From contig CALBPI010000060.1 of NCBI GenBank assembly GCA_937899415.1, forward strand, positions 62,001 to 126,000: 64,000 nt of DNA, written 5' to 3'. Below are positions 17,956-29,817 of the stretch, piece by piece. The DNA comes from an uncultured Gammaproteobacteria bacterium (GTDB lineage: Bacteria > Pseudomonadota > Gammaproteobacteria > Steroidobacterales > Woeseiaceae). The translations under genes and the position numbers were made by a program. Positions within the stretch are counted from its first letter, which is position 1. The number at the start of each line of letters is the position of its first letter. A model generated the notes under the pieces. That model worked only from the letters and a program-made list of their open reading frames with translations, had not been told where the DNA came from and searched no databases.

Positions 17956-20550
17956 ATGCGCATGGACAAGCTCACCTCGAAACTCCAGATGGCGCTGGCC
18001 GATGCCCAGTCGCTGGCCGTCGGGCGCGACCACCAGTTCATTGAACCCGTGCATCTCATGCTCGCACTGCTCGACCAGCAGGGCGGCACCGTGCGTGGCC
18101 TGCTGACCAAAGCCGGCGGCAACGTCAATCAGCTGCGCTCGAGCCTGGGCGACGCCCTGGATCGTCTGCCGCAGGTGCAGGGCGCCGCGGGCGACGTCCA
18201 CCTCGGCAACGAGCTCGGCAAGTTGCTCAATGTCACCGACAAGCTCGCGCAGGAACGCAAGGACCAGTTCATCTCTTCGGAGCTGTTCGTGCTTGCGGCC
18301 ATGCAGGACACCGGCGCGCTGGGGCAGGTGCTGGCCGGTGCGGGCTTCAATGCCAAGGCCGTGGCGAAGGCGATCGACGAGCTGCGCGGCGGCGAATCGG
18401 TCAACGACCCCAACGCCGAAGAGCAGCGCCAGGCGCTCGAGAAGTACACGATCGACCTTACGGAGCGGGCGCTCCAGGGCAAGATCGACCCGATTATCGG
18501 TCGCGACGAGGAGATTCGTCGCACCATCCAGATTCTGCAGCGGCGCACCAAGAACAACCCCGTGCTCATTGGTGAGCCCGGCGTCGGCAAGACGGCTATC
18601 GTCGAAGGCCTGGCGCAGCGCATTGTCGATGACGCTGTGCCCGAGGGGATGCGCAACAAGCGGCTGCTCTCGCTCGACATGGGCGCGCTCATCGCAGGCG
18701 CCAAGTTCCGCGGCGAGTTCGAGGAGCGGCTCAAGGCGGTGCTCAATGACCTGGCGAAGCAGGAAGGTCAGATCATCCTGTTTATCGACGAGCTGCACAC
18801 CATGGTCGGCGCCGGCAAAGCCGAGGGCGCGATGGATGCGGGCAACATGCTCAAACCCGCACTCGCGCGAGGCGAGCTGCACTGCGTCGGCGCGACGACG
18901 CTCGACGAGTACCGCCAGTACGTTGAAAAGGACGCGGCACTCGAGCGACGCTTCCAGAAAGTGCTCGTTGAGGAGCCCACAGTCGAAGACACCGTTGGCA
19001 TCCTGCGCGGCCTCAAGGAACGCTACGAGGTGCACCACGGGGTGGAGATCACGGACCCAGCCATTGTCGCCGCGGCAACGCTGTCGCACCGCTACATCTC
19101 GGACCGCCAGCTGCCCGACAAGGCCATCGACCTTGTCGACGAGGCCGCGTCACGTATTCGTATCGAAATCGATTCGAAGCCCGAGGCCATGGACCGGCTC
19201 GACCGGCGCATTGTGCAGCTGAAGATTGAGCGCGAGGCGCTCAACAAGGAGTCCGACGACGCCTCGAAGAAGCGGCTTGAGGACCTCGAGGGCCAGCTCG
19301 GCGAGCTCGAGCGCGAATACGCTGATCTTGAGGAAATCTGGAAGGCCGAAAAGGCCGCGATGCAGGGCGCCACGCACATCAAGGAAGCCATCGAGCGTGC
19401 GCGCCTCGAGCTTGAGAACGCGCGCCGCGCGGGCGACCTGGCACGCATGTCCGAGATTCAGTACGGCCAGCTGCCCGAGCTCGAGAAACAGCTTGAGTCG
19501 GCGCTCTCTACAGACACCACTGAGAAACCCACGCTCGTGCGCAACAAGGTGACCGACGAAGAGGTCGCTGAGATCGTGTCGCGCTGGACCGGTATCCCCG
19601 TGTCCAAGATGCTCGAAGGCGAGCGCGATAAGCTGCTGCGCATGGAAGAGGCCCTGCGCGAGCGCGTCGTCGGTCAGGACGAGGCTGTGGTCGCCGTATC
19701 CAACGCTATTCGTCGCTCCCGCGCCGGACTGTCGGATCCAGGTCGTCCCATTGGCTCCTTCCTGTTCCTGGGCCCGACGGGCGTGGGCAAGACGGAGCTC
19801 TCGAAGGCGCTGGCACAATTCCTGTTCGATTCGGACGATGCGATGGTGCGCATCGACATGTCTGAGTTCATGGAGAAGCACTCCGTGGCGCGGCTCATCG
19901 GCGCACCCCCGGGCTACGTCGGTTACGAGTCGGGCGGCTATCTGACCGAGGCTGTGCGGCGGCGCCCGTACTCCGTGATCCTGCTCGACGAGGTCGAGAA
20001 GGCGCATCCCGATGTCTTCAACGTGCTCTTGCAGGTGCTGGATGACGGGCGACTGACCGACGGGCAGGGCCGTACCGTCGACTTCCGCAACGCCGTGGTC
20101 ATCATGACCTCGAATCTGGGCTCCGACCGCATCCAGATGCTGGCGGAGGCCGCCGACTACGACACGATGAAGTCGGCTGTCATGGACGTCGTGGCCACGC
20201 ACTTCCGGCCTGAGTTCATCAACCGGATCGACGATGCAGTGGTGTTCCACGCCCTGGGTCGCCAGCACATCCGCAAGATCGTGGACATCCAGCTCGAGGA
20301 CCTGCGTCGCCGCCTGGCCGAGCGCGAGCTGATTCTCGATATCTCGAACGCAGCGCTAGAACGCCTCGCCGATGCGGGCTTTGACCCCGTCTACGGTGCG
20401 CGGCCGCTCAAGCGGGCGATCCAGGTCGAGGTGGAAAACCCGCTGGCCGAACGCATCCTGCGCGGCGATTTTGCGCCCGGTGACACGATCAGCATCGGTA
20501 CGGGTCAGTCTCCCAAGGGCACCGACGCACTCGTGTTCGAGGCCGCCTGA
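17956..20550 (+). CDS. clpB: ATP-dependent disaggregase ClpB
   Basis: Hsp104/ClpB hexameric chaperone of 864 residues that threads aggregated proteins together with DnaK. It has an N-terminal Clp_N repeat domain and NBD1 with Walker A GEPGVGKT. The long coiled-coil middle domain (about 400-530, [19 protein letters not shown]) is what distinguishes ClpB from ClpA/ClpC. NBD2 has GPTGVGKT and ends with [10 protein letters not shown]. The ATG at 17956 follows GGAGGG. A sigma-32-type promoter precedes it, so heat induction is expected. Confidence 0.97.
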   Translation: MRMDKLTSKLQMALADAQSLAVGRDHQFIEPVHLMLALLDQQGGTVRGLLTKAGGNVNQLRSSLGDALDRLPQVQGAAGDVHLGNELGKLLNVTDKLAQERKDQFISSELFVLAAMQDTGALGQVLAGAGFNAKAVAKAIDELRGGESVNDPNAEEQRQALEKYTIDLTERALQGKIDPIIGRDEEIRRTIQILQRRTKNNPVLIGEPGVGKTAIVEGLAQRIVDDAVPEGMRNKRLLSLDMGALIAGAKFRGEFEERLKAVLNDLAKQEGQIILFIDELHTMVGAGKAEGAMDAGNMLKPALARGELHCVGATTLDEYRQYVEKDAALERRFQKVLVEEPTVEDTVGILRGLKERYEVHHGVEITDPAIVAAATLSHRYISDRQLPDKAIDLVDEAASRIRIEIDSKPEAMDRLDRRIVQLKIEREALNKESDDASKKRLEDLEGQLGELEREYADLEEIWKAEKAAMQGATHIKEAIERARLELENARRAGDLARMSEIQYGQLPELEKQLESALSTDTTEKPTLVRNKVTDEEVAEIVSRWTGIPVSKMLEGERDKLLRMEEALRERVVGQDEAVVAVSNAIRRSRAGLSDPGRPIGSFLFLGPTGVGKTELSKALAQFLFDSDDAMVRIDMSEFMEKHSVARLIGAPPGYVGYESGGYLTEAVRRRPYSVILLDEVEKAHPDVFNVLLQVLDDGRLTDGQGRTVDFRNAVVIMTSNLGSDRIQMLAEAADYDTMKSAVMDVVATHFRPEFINRIDDAVVFHALGRQHIRKIVDIQLEDLRRRLAERELILDISNAALERLADAGFDPVYGARPLKRAIQVEVENPLAERILRGDFAPGDTISIGTGQSPKGTDALVFEAA

Positions 20551-20645
20551 CCCTGCCTGTGCGCCCGGCCACGGAGGTCGGGCGCGCGCTGCGCTATACT
20601 GCCGCCGCCGGCCGCGCGCCGACCCACCCATGGAGCCTGCCGACC

Positions 20646-20969
20646 ATGCCGATTTACGAGTATGTCTGCCAGGAATGCGGCCACGAGCTGGACGCCCTGC
20701 AGAAAATTGCCGATGACCCGCTGACCGACTGTGAGGCCTGCGGAAAGCCTGCGCTCAAGCGCAAGATTTCGGCACCCAGCTTCCGCCTGAAGGGCCGGGG
20801 CTGGTACGAGACCGATTTCAAATCGGACAAGGACAAGCGCCGCAATCTGGCCGACAGCGGCGACAAGGCTGCCGGCGGGAAGAGCGAGTCGTCATCGGGC
20901 GATGGCGCCAAGAAAGCCGAGTGCAAACCCGAGAAGACGTCCTCGGGTGGCGACGGCAAGGCGGCCTGA
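20646..20969 (+). CDS. FmdB-family zinc ribbon protein
   Basis: Small 107-residue protein starting MPIYEYVCQECGHELDALQK, with two CxxC pairs (CQEC and CEAC) forming a zinc ribbon, then RKISAPSFRLKGRGWYETDFK. The C-terminal half is a charged, low-complexity Lys/Ser/Gly tail. Members commonly sit upstream of aspS in gammaproteobacteria, as here, but the function is unknown and a regulatory role is only assumed. The start follows homology; an upstream in-frame codon at 20559 is not supported. Confidence 0.88.
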   Translation: MPIYEYVCQECGHELDALQKIADDPLTDCEACGKPALKRKISAPSFRLKGRGWYETDFKSDKDKRRNLADSGDKAAGGKSESSSGDGAKKAECKPEKTSSGGDGKAA

Positions 20970-20975
20970 GCGAAC

Positions 20976-21617
20976 ATGGGCCGCATACGCCGTTACCTCA
21001 TTGCCGGGCTGCTGATCTGGATTCCGATCGGCATCACGATCGTCGTGTTCCGGGTCGTGCTCGGGCAGATGAACAAGAGCCTGGGGCTGCTGCCGCGCGA
21101 GCACGTGCCCGCGTTTGTGTTCGAGATTCCTTATCTGGGCGTGATCCTCACGTTCCTACTGCTGCTCGTGACGGGTCTGCTCACGGCCAACATTTTCGGC
21201 AAGACACTGGTCGGCTGGTCCGAGAAGCTGCTGCAGCGCATCCCGTTGATCCGCGCTGTCTACTCGGCCTCAAAGAACTTCGCCGAGGTCGTGTTTTCAC
21301 CGAGTGGCGATTCGTTCAAGCAGGTCCTGCTCATCGAGTACCCGCGTAAAGGGGTCTGGAGCCTGGCCTTCATGACCTCCAATCAACTCGGCGAAGTGCA
21401 ACACCGGACCGGCAAGGACATGATTTGCACGTTTGTGCCGACGACGCCGAATCCCACCTCGGGCTTCATCATCATGGTGCCCAAGGAAGACGCCATTGCG
21501 CTCGATATGCCCGTCGAGGAGGCGCTCAAAATGATCATTTCGCTGGGTGTCGTGGTGCCCGACTGGGAGCCCGGCAAGCCGTTGCCCGAGGTTGCGGCCA
21601 CCCCGGACAACACTTAA
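20976..21617 (+). CDS. DUF502 family membrane protein
   Basis: 213-residue protein with two N-terminal membrane segments (about 6-28 and 50-75) and a soluble domain containing LIEYPRKGVWSLAFMTS, TPNPTSGFIIMVPKED and EEALKMIISLGVVVPD, all typical of DUF502. No biochemical role is established. It lies 6 bp after the FmdB gene and 63 bp before aspS, a conserved trio that suggests co-transcription. Confidence 0.88.
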   Translation: MGRIRRYLIAGLLIWIPIGITIVVFRVVLGQMNKSLGLLPREHVPAFVFEIPYLGVILTFLLLLVTGLLTANIFGKTLVGWSEKLLQRIPLIRAVYSASKNFAEVVFSPSGDSFKQVLLIEYPRKGVWSLAFMTSNQLGEVQHRTGKDMICTFVPTTPNPTSGFIIMVPKEDAIALDMPVEEALKMIISLGVVVPDWEPGKPLPEVAATPDNT

Positions 21618-21680
21618 CATCCGCGCTCTTTTTCGCCTGTGACGCGCCCCTTCGGCGCCGGGCCCAGACTCCAAAACACT

Positions 21681-23456
21681 ATGCGCACACACTACTGCGG
21701 CCAGGTCGACGAGCACCTCGTCGACGAGACCATCACCGTCACGGGCTGGGTGCACCGCCGGCGTGACCACGGCGGCGTCATCTTTGTCGACCTTCGCGAC
21801 CGCGAAGGCCTGCTCCAGATCGTCTTCAACCCCGGTGATGACGCCATGTTCGCCGACGCCGAGCGGCTGCGCAGTGAGTTTGTGCTCAAGGCCACAGGCT
21901 CTGTACGCCAGCGCCCCGAAGGCATGCAGAACCCGGGCATGGCCTCGGGCCAGGTCGAGCTGGTCGTGCGCGAGCTCGAGATTCTCAACACGAGCGAGAC
22001 GCCGCCGTTCCACCATGACGAGCAGACCAACGAAGAGCTGCGCCTGACCTACCGCTACCTCGACCTGCGCAAAGCGCACATGATGGAAAACCTGCGTCTG
22101 CGCCACCGCGTGACGCAGTCCATGCGTCGCTATCTCGATGGCGCGGGCTTCGTCGACGTGGAAACGCCGATGCTCACGCGTGCGACGCCTGAGGGCGCCC
22201 GCGACTACATCGTCCCGAGCCGCACCCACCCGGGCAAGTTCTTCGCGCTGCCGCAGTCACCGCAGATCTTCAAACAGCTGCTCATGATGAGCGGGCTCGA
22301 CCGCTACTACCAGATCGTGCGCTGCTTTCGTGACGAGGACCTGCGCGCTGATCGTCAGCCCGAGTTCACGCAGCTCGATATCGAAATGAGCTTCGTTGAC
22401 GAGGAGACGGTCACGGGCCTCATGGAAGGCATGGTGCGCCGGCTCTTCAAAGAGGTCATGGACATCGAGCTGCCCGATCCTTTCCCGCGGATGCCGTATG
22501 CCGAGGCCATGCAGCGCTTCGGTTCAGACAAGCCTGATCTGCGGATCCCACTTGAGCTCATCGAAGTGGCCGATCTCATGGACGGTGTCGAATTCAAGGT
22601 CTTCGCGGGACCGGCCGCCGACCCCGAAGGTCGCGTGGCCGCGCTGCGCCTGCCCGAGGGTGGCACGCTGAGTCGCAAGGAGATCGACGAGTACACGAGC
22701 TTCGTCGGTCGCTACGGCGCGCGTGGGCTGGCCTACATCAAGGTCAACGACATCGCAGCGGGCCGCGATGGCCTGCAGTCGCCGATCCTGAAATTCCTGC
22801 CCGACGCGGCCGTCACAGGCATCCTCGAGCGCACGGGTGCCGCCGACGGTGACATCGTGTTCTTCGGCGCCGACAAGGCGCGCGTCGTTAGCGACGCGCT
22901 GGGGGCGCTGCGTGAACGCCTGGGTCATGACCGCGGGCTCGTCGCCGAAGGTTGGGCGCCGCTCTGGGTTGTCGACTTCCCGATGTTCGAGCGCGATGGT
23001 GACAGTGGTCGCTGGCACTCGCTGCACCACCCGTTTACGGCGCCGCGCGCTGACAGCCCCGAGGCGCTGGCCGAGAATCCTGGCGCCGCACCGTCGCGCG
23101 CCTACGACATGGTCTTGAACGGTTCGGAAATCGGCGGTGGTTCGATCCGTATTCACGACCAGGCGATGCAGGCCGCGGTGTTCGACCTGCTCGACATCAG
23201 CAAGGAAGAGGCCGAAGAAAAGTTCGGCTTCCTGCTGCGCGCACTGCAGTACGGCTGCCCGCCGCACGGCGGTATCGCGTTCGGTCTCGACCGCATGGTC
23301 ATGCTCATGGCGGGTGCGAGCAGCATCCGCGACGTCATTGCGTTTCCCAAGACGCAGTCGGCGCATGATCCGCTCACGGACGCGCCGGGTGCTGTGTCGC
23401 CCGAGCAATTGCGGGAAACGGGCATTCGCCTGCGCGCCAAGCCCGGGGCCGAATGA
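21681..23456 (+). CDS. aspS: Aspartyl-tRNA synthetase
   Basis: Bacterial-type class IIb synthetase of 591 residues. It has an N-terminal OB anticodon-binding domain ([24 protein letters not shown]). Motif 2 is [18 protein letters not shown], a GAD insertion domain is in the middle, and motif 3 is [15 protein letters not shown]. The ATG at 21681 (MRTHYCG) matches the family start better than an in-frame codon 14 residues upstream. The Asn-discriminating status cannot be decided by eye. Its 3' end overlaps the next gene by ATGA. Confidence 0.96.
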   Translation: MRTHYCGQVDEHLVDETITVTGWVHRRRDHGGVIFVDLRDREGLLQIVFNPGDDAMFADAERLRSEFVLKATGSVRQRPEGMQNPGMASGQVELVVRELEILNTSETPPFHHDEQTNEELRLTYRYLDLRKAHMMENLRLRHRVTQSMRRYLDGAGFVDVETPMLTRATPEGARDYIVPSRTHPGKFFALPQSPQIFKQLLMMSGLDRYYQIVRCFRDEDLRADRQPEFTQLDIEMSFVDEETVTGLMEGMVRRLFKEVMDIELPDPFPRMPYAEAMQRFGSDKPDLRIPLELIEVADLMDGVEFKVFAGPAADPEGRVAALRLPEGGTLSRKEIDEYTSFVGRYGARGLAYIKVNDIAAGRDGLQSPILKFLPDAAVTGILERTGAADGDIVFFGADKARVVSDALGALRERLGHDRGLVAEGWAPLWVVDFPMFERDGDSGRWHSLHHPFTAPRADSPEALAENPGAAPSRAYDMVLNGSEIGGGSIRIHDQAMQAAVFDLLDISKEEAEEKFGFLLRALQYGCPPHGGIAFGLDRMVMLMAGASSIRDVIAFPKTQSAHDPLTDAPGAVSPEQLRETGIRLRAKPGAE

Positions 23457-24148
23457 CCGACCGGGCCGGGCCCGCCCACGTCATCACGCTGCACGGCCTC
23501 TGGCTCACCGGCGCGGAGGCCACGCGCCTGCGCCGCCGTCTCAGCGATCGCCATGGTTACAACGTGCACGCGCTGCACTACCGTACGGTGCGCGCCTCAC
23601 TAACCCAGAACGCGCGCGTGCTGCGGGACTTCATGGCCGAGCGCCTGCAGGACCGCATGGACACGCCCTGCCACCTTGTGGGCCACAGCCTGGGTGGCCT
23701 TGTCATCCTGAAGATGCTGCTCGACTGGCCCGAGGCGCCGCCGGGGCGCGTGGTCTGTTTGGGCACGCCGCTCAATGGCAGCGAGTCCGCGTTGCGCGTC
23801 GCCAAGCTGCCCGGCGGTGAATCGCTGCTGGGGCGCTCTATCGCCGAAGGCGTGCTCGATGCACCAGCGTCCGAGTGGGCGCAGCGCTTCGAGGGCCGCG
23901 ATGTCGGTGTGCTGGCCGGCACCTGGCCCGTGGGCATGGGGCGCCTGCTCGGCAAGTTGCCGGAACCGAACGATGGCACGGTGACCGTGGACGAAACGCG
24001 CTGGCAGCACGCCACGGATCACCTGGAACTCGCGGCCTCACACACGACGCTTGTGACCTCTCGCGAAGTGGCCGACCAGGTCGCGCAGTTCATCGGCCAC
24101 GGCCAGTTCGATCGCAGCCGCAAGCGCGGCGAGGACGCTAAGGCTTGA
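23453..24148 (+). CDS. Alpha/beta hydrolase (esterase/lipase-like)
   Basis: 231-residue cytoplasmic alpha/beta hydrolase. The HG oxyanion motif ([10 protein letters not shown]) and nucleophile elbow GHSLGG (Ser at ~80) are visible, with a late His in [10 protein letters not shown] as the likely triad base. There is no signal peptide. It most resembles lipase/PGAP1-type hydrolases; the substrate is unknown. The start overlaps the aspS stop (ATGA), indicating translational coupling. The 3' end overlaps convergent mutS by 11 bases. Confidence 0.82.
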   Translation: MTDRAGPAHVITLHGLWLTGAEATRLRRRLSDRHGYNVHALHYRTVRASLTQNARVLRDFMAERLQDRMDTPCHLVGHSLGGLVILKMLLDWPEAPPGRVVCLGTPLNGSESALRVAKLPGGESLLGRSIAEGVLDAPASEWAQRFEGRDVGVLAGTWPVGMGRLLGKLPEPNDGTVTVDETRWQHATDHLELAASHTTLVTSREVADQVAQFIGHGQFDRSRKRGEDAKA

Positions 24149-26732
24149 GCAGCGCCTTAAGCGCGTAGAGCCGATCGAGCGCCTCGCGCGGTGAGAGGTT
24201 GTCGGGTTCGATGGCGGCCAGCGCATCGAGCGCGGCCTGATCGGACTCGCTGATCGCAGCGGCGTCGTCGTCCTCCTCCACATTGAAGTCCAGTGCCACC
24301 TGGCCGCCTTCCGTATTGCCACGTTGTGCCTCGAGCGCCGCGAGGTATCGACGCGCACGCCGAATCACAGTGCGGGGCACGCCCGCGAGGCTCGCGACCT
24401 GCAGACCGTAACTCTTGTCAGCCGGCCCCGCCTTGACGGCGTGCAGAAACACGAGTCGGTCGCCATGCTCCGTCGCGTCGAGGTGCACGTTGGCGGTCGC
24501 GGGCAGTTCCTGCGGTAGCGCCGTGAGCTCGAAATAGTGCGTGGCAAACAGCGTGAACGCGTGGCAGCGCGAGGCGACGTGGTGCGCAGCTGCCCAGGCC
24601 AGTGAGAGGCCGTCGAAGGTACTCGTGCCGCGACCGATCTCGTCCATGAGCACGAGACTGTGCCCGGTCGCGTTGTTCAGGATGTTGGCCGTTTCCGTCA
24701 TCTCGACCATAAAGGTTGAGCGCCCGCCCGCGAGATCGTCGCTCGCGCCGATGCGTGTGAACACGCGGTCGATGGGGCCGACGGTCATGCTCGTGGCCGG
24801 CACGAAGCTGCCCGCGCGCGCGAGGATCACCGCCAGCGCGGCCTGGCGCATGTAGGTCGACTTACCACCCATGTTCGGGCCCGTGATGACGAGCATTTCT
24901 CGGCGCGCGTCGAGCGCGAGGTCATTGGGAATGAACTCGCCGGCGAGCACCTGCTCGACCACGGGGTGGCGGCCCGCCTGAATTTCGATGCGCCGCTCAC
25001 CCGTGAGCTGCGGACGCGACAGGTTCAGCGCCACGGCGCGGCCCGCGAGATTGGCGAGCACGTCGGCCTCGGCCAGTGCGCCCGCTGCGCGCTGCAGCGG
25101 CTCGAGCAGCTCGGCCAGCGTCTCGACGAGCGCGGTGTAGAGTGCCTTCTCGCGCGCCAGTGCGCGCTCGTTGGCAGAAAGCACCTTGTCCTCGAAGCTC
25201 TTGAGCTCGGCCGTGATGTAGCGCTCGGCGCCCTTGAGCGTTTGCCGTCGCGTGTAGTCGTCGGGCGCCTTGTCGGCCTGGCCCTTACTGATCTCGATGT
25301 AATAGCCGTGCACGCGGTTGTAGCCGACCTTGAGGTTTTGCACGCCCGTGCGCTCGCGTTCGCGCAGCTCGAGTTCACCGAGCCAGGCGTTCGCGTTTGC
25401 AGCCAGCCCGCGCAGCTCATCGAGCTCGGCGTCGTAGCCGTCGCGGATCACACCGCCGTCGCGAATCAGCACGGGCGGTGACTCGATGATCGCGCGCGCG
25501 AGGTGGTCGACGGTGTCACTGTGGTCACCCATCCCGGCGATGAGCTCGGAGCTGCGCATGACGGCGCAGTCATCGAGTACGGCCGCGATGGCCGGGATTT
25601 GCGCCAGTGAGGTGCCCAGGCGGTCGAGGTCGCGCGGGCGCGCGGAACGCAGCGCCACGCGCGCCAAAATGCGCTCGACATCGCCGACATCTCCGAGTGC
25701 GCGCGTTAGCGCATCGAGTCGATCGCCGACGAGAACTGCTTCGACGGCATCGTGGCGCGCGCCGACCACAGTGTCGTCGCGCAGCGGGCGCTGCAGCCAG
25801 CGGCGCAGCATGCGGCTGCCCATGGGCGTCTGGCAGTGGTCCATGACGCCGGCCAGCGTCAGTGCGTCATTGCCTGACAGGCCGTGTTCGATCTCGAGGT
25901 TGCGCCGTGTGGCCGCGTCGAGCAGTACGGCATGGTCCTGCGACTGCTGCGCGATGCCGCGGATGTGCGTGAGCGCGCGTTTCTGGGTGCCCTGCACGTA
26001 CTCAAGCAGCGCACCCGCGGCGGCTACGGCGCTGGCGGCGTCTTCAATACCGAAGCCCGCCAGGTCCTGCGTCCCGAACTGCTCGCAGAGCAGGCGTTGC
26101 GCCGTGTCACTGTCAAAGTGCCAGCTGCCGCGACCGCGCCAGCGCACTGTGGGCCAGCGCGCGCTGATCGGCGCGAAAAAGGCTTCGTCGTGCTCGTCGA
26201 ACAAGAGCTCCGCGGGTCGCAGACGCTCAATCTCCGCCGCCAGTGCATCGACGTCGCGGGCGCAGGTGGTGATTTCGAAGCGGCCGCCCGCAAGATCGAT
26301 CCAGGCCAGGCCCAGGTCGCGACGCCCGCGGAACACGGCGGCCGTGAAGCTCTCGGCGCGCGCGTCGAGCAGCGACTCGTCCGTGAGCGTTCCCGGCGTG
26401 ACGACACGGACCACCTGGCGATCGACGGGCCCTTTGCTCGTGGCCGGATCGCCGACCTGTTCGCAGATCGCGACCGACTCGCCGCGCTCGATGAGGCGCG
26501 CCAGATAATTGTCGGCGGCGTGGTAGGGCACCCCGGCCATGGGGATCGGCGCGCCCGCGCTCTTGCCGCGCGCCGTGAGCGTGATCTCGATGAGGTCGGC
26601 CGCGCGTTTCGCGTCGTCGTAGAACAGCTCGTAGAAGTCGCCCATGCGGTAGAACAGGAGCGTGTCCGGGTACTCCGACTTAATGGCCAGGTACTGGCGC
26701 ATCATCGGTGTGTGGTCGGACAGGTCGGGCAT
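24138..26732 (-). CDS. mutS: DNA mismatch repair protein MutS
   Basis: Mismatch-recognition ATPase of 864 residues. The N-terminus [21 protein letters not shown] is followed by the mismatch-reading motif [18 protein letters not shown] (Phe-X-Glu). The connector, lever and clamp domains come next. Walker [14 protein letters not shown], Walker [17 protein letters not shown] and the signature [10 protein letters not shown] are all intact. The ATG at 26732 matches E. coli; the open frame upstream to 27002 would overlap the divergent glycosyltransferase gene and is not homologous. mutL is not in the window. Confidence 0.96.
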   Translation of the reverse strand: MPDLSDHTPMMRQYLAIKSEYPDTLLFYRMGDFYELFYDDAKRAADLIEITLTARGKSAGAPIPMAGVPYHAADNYLARLIERGESVAICEQVGDPATSKGPVDRQVVRVVTPGTLTDESLLDARAESFTAAVFRGRRDLGLAWIDLAGGRFEITTCARDVDALAAEIERLRPAELLFDEHDEAFFAPISARWPTVRWRGRGSWHFDSDTAQRLLCEQFGTQDLAGFGIEDAASAVAAAGALLEYVQGTQKRALTHIRGIAQQSQDHAVLLDAATRRNLEIEHGLSGNDALTLAGVMDHCQTPMGSRMLRRWLQRPLRDDTVVGARHDAVEAVLVGDRLDALTRALGDVGDVERILARVALRSARPRDLDRLGTSLAQIPAIAAVLDDCAVMRSSELIAGMGDHSDTVDHLARAIIESPPVLIRDGGVIRDGYDAELDELRGLAANANAWLGELELRERERTGVQNLKVGYNRVHGYYIEISKGQADKAPDDYTRRQTLKGAERYITAELKSFEDKVLSANERALAREKALYTALVETLAELLEPLQRAAGALAEADVLANLAGRAVALNLSRPQLTGERRIEIQAGRHPVVEQVLAGEFIPNDLALDARREMLVITGPNMGGKSTYMRQAALAVILARAGSFVPATSMTVGPIDRVFTRIGASDDLAGGRSTFMVEMTETANILNNATGHSLVLMDEIGRGTSTFDGLSLAWAAAHHVASRCHAFTLFATHYFELTALPQELPATANVHLDATEHGDRLVFLHAVKAGPADKSYGLQVASLAGVPRTVIRRARRYLAALEAQRGNTEGGQVALDFNVEEDDDAAAISESDQAALDALAAIEPDNLSPREALDRLYALKALLKP

Positions 26733-26783
26733 CGTCGGGACGGCGTTCGCAGTGCTCGGGCGGACCCGCGATGCTAGCGGTGT

Positions 26784-27932
26784 GTGCACGCCAAGTCGAA
26801 CGTGAAACAATGCGTGCGCCATGATCCAGAGAAACGCGGCTTGAAGATCGCCCACCTCGAATTCGGCCGCCACGCCTATGGCGGGGCCGAGCAGCTCAAG
26901 TACCTGCTCGAGGGCCTCACCGACGATCACCACGCGCACCTGCTTGTGGCCGCCGCCGGCGGGGACCTTGCACGCTGGGCCGCCGCGTCGGATCGACCGC
27001 ATGAAGCGCTTGAGTTTTCAGGTGAGCACGACCTGCGCGCGGTGTTCCGTCTGGGCCGGGTCCTGCGCGAGCAGGGCGTCGACCTGGTTCACGTGCACAG
27101 CCGGCGCGGCGCCGACTGGATCGGCCCTCTTGCCGCGATGCGCGCGGGCGTGCCGGCGATCATTTCGCGCCGAATCGACAACCCGCCGCGCTTCTGGCTG
27201 CGCTGGCTCATGCGCAACCGCTATCGGCGCGTTGTGTGCATCTCGCAGGCCATCCAGGGCGTGCTCGAGTCGGCAGGTGTGTCGCGCGACAACCTGCTGA
27301 CGATCACGAGCGCTGTGGACGCGGTGCGTTACTCAGGCCGGGCCCCCGACGATGCGCGCCGGCAGCTGCTGGGTCGGGGTCACCGTGGACCCCTCATCGG
27401 GGTCATTGCCCAGTTCATCGACCGCAAGGGTCACCGCTTCCTGCTGCGTGCGCTGCCCGGGCTGCGCGAAGCCTATCCGGACCTTGCCGTGGTCTTCCTG
27501 GGCCGCGGCGCACTGCGGGAGACGCTTGAAGCCGAGGTTGAAGCTGCGGGCCTGTCGGGTTGCGTGCAATTCGCGGGGTTCAGAGAAGACCTGGCCAGCC
27601 TGCTGCCGGCGCTGGACCTCGTTGTGCACCCCGCGCTCATGGAGGGTCTCGGTGTCAGCTTGCTCGAGGCCGCCGCAGCGGGCGTGCCCGTGGTGGGTTT
27701 TGCGGCCGGCGGTGTCACAGAGGCGGTGGCCGATGAGCACTCAGGCCTGCTCGTTGAGTCGGGCGACGCCATTGCGTTGGGCGCGGCCATTGGTCGACTG
27801 CTGGGCGACCCTGAATTGCGAGGCCGCATGGGTGAGAACGCGCGGCGTCGCGTCGAAGCCGAGTTCTCCATCGAAGTCATGGTGAAGCGCTATGCCGCTT
27901 TGTACGATGTGCTGGCGGGGGAAATCGAATGA
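26784..27932 (+). CDS. GT4-family glycosyltransferase
   Basis: 382-residue GT-B glycosyltransferase. An N-terminal [12 protein letters not shown] acceptor-side loop is followed by [12 protein letters not shown]. The C-terminal nucleotide-sugar domain has [18 protein letters not shown], the E-x7-E motif in [23 protein letters not shown], and [14 protein letters not shown]. It is likely to act on lipopolysaccharide or another envelope glycan; donor and acceptor are unknown. The start is uncertain: GTG 26784 is the longest, while TTG 26841 at the LKIAHLEFG strand is equally plausible. It overlaps pncC by ATGA and diverges from mutS. Confidence 0.85.
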   Translation: MHAKSNVKQCVRHDPEKRGLKIAHLEFGRHAYGGAEQLKYLLEGLTDDHHAHLLVAAAGGDLARWAAASDRPHEALEFSGEHDLRAVFRLGRVLREQGVDLVHVHSRRGADWIGPLAAMRAGVPAIISRRIDNPPRFWLRWLMRNRYRRVVCISQAIQGVLESAGVSRDNLLTITSAVDAVRYSGRAPDDARRQLLGRGHRGPLIGVIAQFIDRKGHRFLLRALPGLREAYPDLAVVFLGRGALRETLEAEVEAAGLSGCVQFAGFREDLASLLPALDLVVHPALMEGLGVSLLEAAAAGVPVVGFAAGGVTEAVADEHSGLLVESGDAIALGAAIGRLLGDPELRGRMGENARRRVEAEFSIEVMVKRYAALYDVLAGEIE

Positions 27933-28456
27933 CGGGAACCTACTCACTCATCGGCCTGCCTGTCGGGGCGCGCATGGACCACGAGGTCTCGCGGCTCGCG
28001 CGCCAGCTCACGGAGTCGGGGCGCAGCGTGGCGATTGCGGAGTCCTGCACGGGCGGCTGGATTGCGAAATCGCTGACCGATGTCGCGGGCAGCTCGGCCT
28101 GGTTCGGCTATGGCGTTGTCTCTTATTCCAACCAGGCCAAGGTGCAGCTGCTCAAGGTACGTCAGTCCACACTCGACCGGGATGGCGCCGTGAGCGAGGC
28201 CGTCGTGCGTGAGATGGCCGACGGTGTGCGGGCACTCTCGGGCGCCGACTACGCGATCGCGGTCAGCGGTATCGCCGGGCCCGGGGGTGGTACCGCAGAA
28301 AAACCCGTGGGCACCGTCTGGTGTACCTGGGCCTCGGCTGATCGTTCGTTTGCGCAAATGCAGCGCTTTGGCGGCGACCGCAACGAGGTGCGCGAGCGCA
28401 CGGTGCTCTGGGCGCTCGAGGGTCTGGCCGACAGGATCGGCGACGGCGCCTTCTGA
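27929..28456 (+). CDS. pncC: Nicotinamide-nucleotide amidohydrolase PncC (CinA C-terminal domain)
   Basis: 175-residue stand-alone CinA C-terminal domain that deamidates NMN to NaMN in pyridine nucleotide recycling. The blocks IAESCTGGWIAKSLTDVAGSS, YGVVSYSNQAK and IAVSGIAGPGGGTAEKPVGTV are diagnostic, with the catalytic Ser/Lys type residues in ESCTGG and the YSNxxK region. It commonly sits upstream of recA, as here. The ATG overlaps the glycosyltransferase stop. Confidence 0.92.
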   Translation: MTGTYSLIGLPVGARMDHEVSRLARQLTESGRSVAIAESCTGGWIAKSLTDVAGSSAWFGYGVVSYSNQAKVQLLKVRQSTLDRDGAVSEAVVREMADGVRALSGADYAIAVSGIAGPGGGTAEKPVGTVWCTWASADRSFAQMQRFGGDRNEVRERTVLWALEGLADRIGDGAF

Positions 28457-28609
28457 ACGCAGGCCCGGTTTGCGGCCGTGCTCATGGGCTTAGCGTGCAA
28501 AGCTTCGAAACCGTCTGAAGCCGGTCCGCAGCACCCGCTGCACCGCGTACGAAAACCCAGTGGAAGCCGCAGAAATCCATGGCTGTACTTTGCCGTGGAT
28601 TATGGCATC

Positions 28610-28629
28610 ATCTGTTTATCCATACAGTA
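28610..28629 (+). promoter_or_regulatory. LexA (SOS) box upstream of recA
   Basis: CTGT-N8-ACAG (28612-28627), flanked as in E. coli (ATCTGT...ACAGTA). It is a perfect match to the gammaproteobacterial LexA operator and lies about 120 bp upstream of the recA ATG. The rest of the 28457-28748 spacer shows no gene. Confidence 0.93.
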
Positions 28630-28748
28630 GTCGTACAGGTCGCGGCGGCGGCGCACTCACCGAGTTCGTGTTTTCGCCCAATCGCTGCCGTACGACGCCG
28701 TTCGAGCGCAATAGACACCATTTGAGCACCATTCGGGGGTCAGACACC

Positions 28749-29795
28749 ATGGACGACAACAGGAAAAAGGCCCTCGCGGCCGCCTTGGGCCAGATCGAGA
28801 AGCAATTCGGCAAGGGCTCGGTCATGCGGCTGGGCGACGGCAGCACCGCGAAGAACATCGAGGCCGTTTCGACGGGGTCTATCACGCTCGATACCGCGCT
28901 GGGTATTGGCGGCCTGCCCAAGGGCCGTGTTGTCGAAATCTACGGCCCGGAGTCTTCGGGTAAGACCACACTGACCCTGCAGGTCGTGGCCGAGGCCCAG
29001 AAGATGGGTGGCACCGCAGCCTTCGTCGACGCCGAGCACGCGCTCGACCCGCAGTACGCGCAAAAACTCGGCGTTAACGTTGACGATTTGCTCGTCTCGC
29101 AGCCTGACACGGGTGAACAGGCGCTTGAGATCACGGACATGCTCGTGCGCTCAGGTGCCGTCGACGTCATCGTCGTCGACTCTGTCGCGGCACTGACGCC
29201 CAAGGCTGAGATTGAGGGCGAGATGGGCGACTCGCACGTGGGTCTGCAGGCCCGCCTCATGTCGCAGGCGCTGCGCAAGCTGACGGGCAACATCAAGCGC
29301 TCCAACGCCATGGTGATCTTCATCAACCAGATCCGCATGAAGATCGGCGTCATGTTCGGCAGCCCCGAAACCACCACGGGCGGTAACGCGCTCAAGTTCT
29401 ACTCGTCGGTTCGCCTCGACATCCGCCGCATTGGTGCGATCAAGAAGGGCGACGAGGTCGTGGGCAACCAGACCCGCGTCAAGGTCGTCAAAAACAAGGT
29501 CTCGCCGCCGTTCCGCACGGCTGAGTTCGAGATCCTCTACGGCGAGGGCATCAGCAAGGAAGGCGAGCTCATCGACCTGGGCGTGGCTAACAGCATCGTC
29601 GACAAGGCGGGCTCCTGGTACAGCTACAACGGCGACCGTATCGGGCAGGGCAAGGAAAACGTCCGCGCCTTCCTGCAGGAAAACACCGAGATCGCGGCCG
29701 ACATCGAGGCGCGCTTGCGTGCGCTGTTGATGCCGTCGCCGGAAGCGCTCATCACGGAAGACGACGCCGAAGACGTTGAGGCCGAGCAGGCCTGA
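28749..29795 (+). CDS. recA: Recombinase RecA
   Basis: RecA recombinase and LexA coprotease, 348 residues. Walker A GPESSGKT, the strand [26 protein letters not shown], loop L2 ([26 protein letters not shown]) and an acidic C-tail ([12 protein letters not shown]) are present. The ATG at 28749 ([13 protein letters not shown]) matches the family start. Upstream in-frame codons back to 28560 run through the LexA box and are rejected. It should be SOS-inducible and is followed by recX after 22 bp. Confidence 0.98.
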   Translation: MDDNRKKALAAALGQIEKQFGKGSVMRLGDGSTAKNIEAVSTGSITLDTALGIGGLPKGRVVEIYGPESSGKTTLTLQVVAEAQKMGGTAAFVDAEHALDPQYAQKLGVNVDDLLVSQPDTGEQALEITDMLVRSGAVDVIVVDSVAALTPKAEIEGEMGDSHVGLQARLMSQALRKLTGNIKRSNAMVIFINQIRMKIGVMFGSPETTTGGNALKFYSSVRLDIRRIGAIKKGDEVVGNQTRVKVVKNKVSPPFRTAEFEILYGEGISKEGELIDLGVANSIVDKAGSWYSYNGDRIGQGKENVRAFLQENTEIAADIEARLRALLMPSPEALITEDDAEDVEAEQA

Positions 29796-29817
29796 CACGG
29801 GCTGACAGCAGAGCCGC

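Noticed and set aside
17344-19089. Long open frame of 581 codons on the minus strand across pgeF and clpB
   Set aside because: It is antisense to two clear genes, compositionally biased and has no recognisable domain. It arises from the GC-rich codon pattern of clpB.
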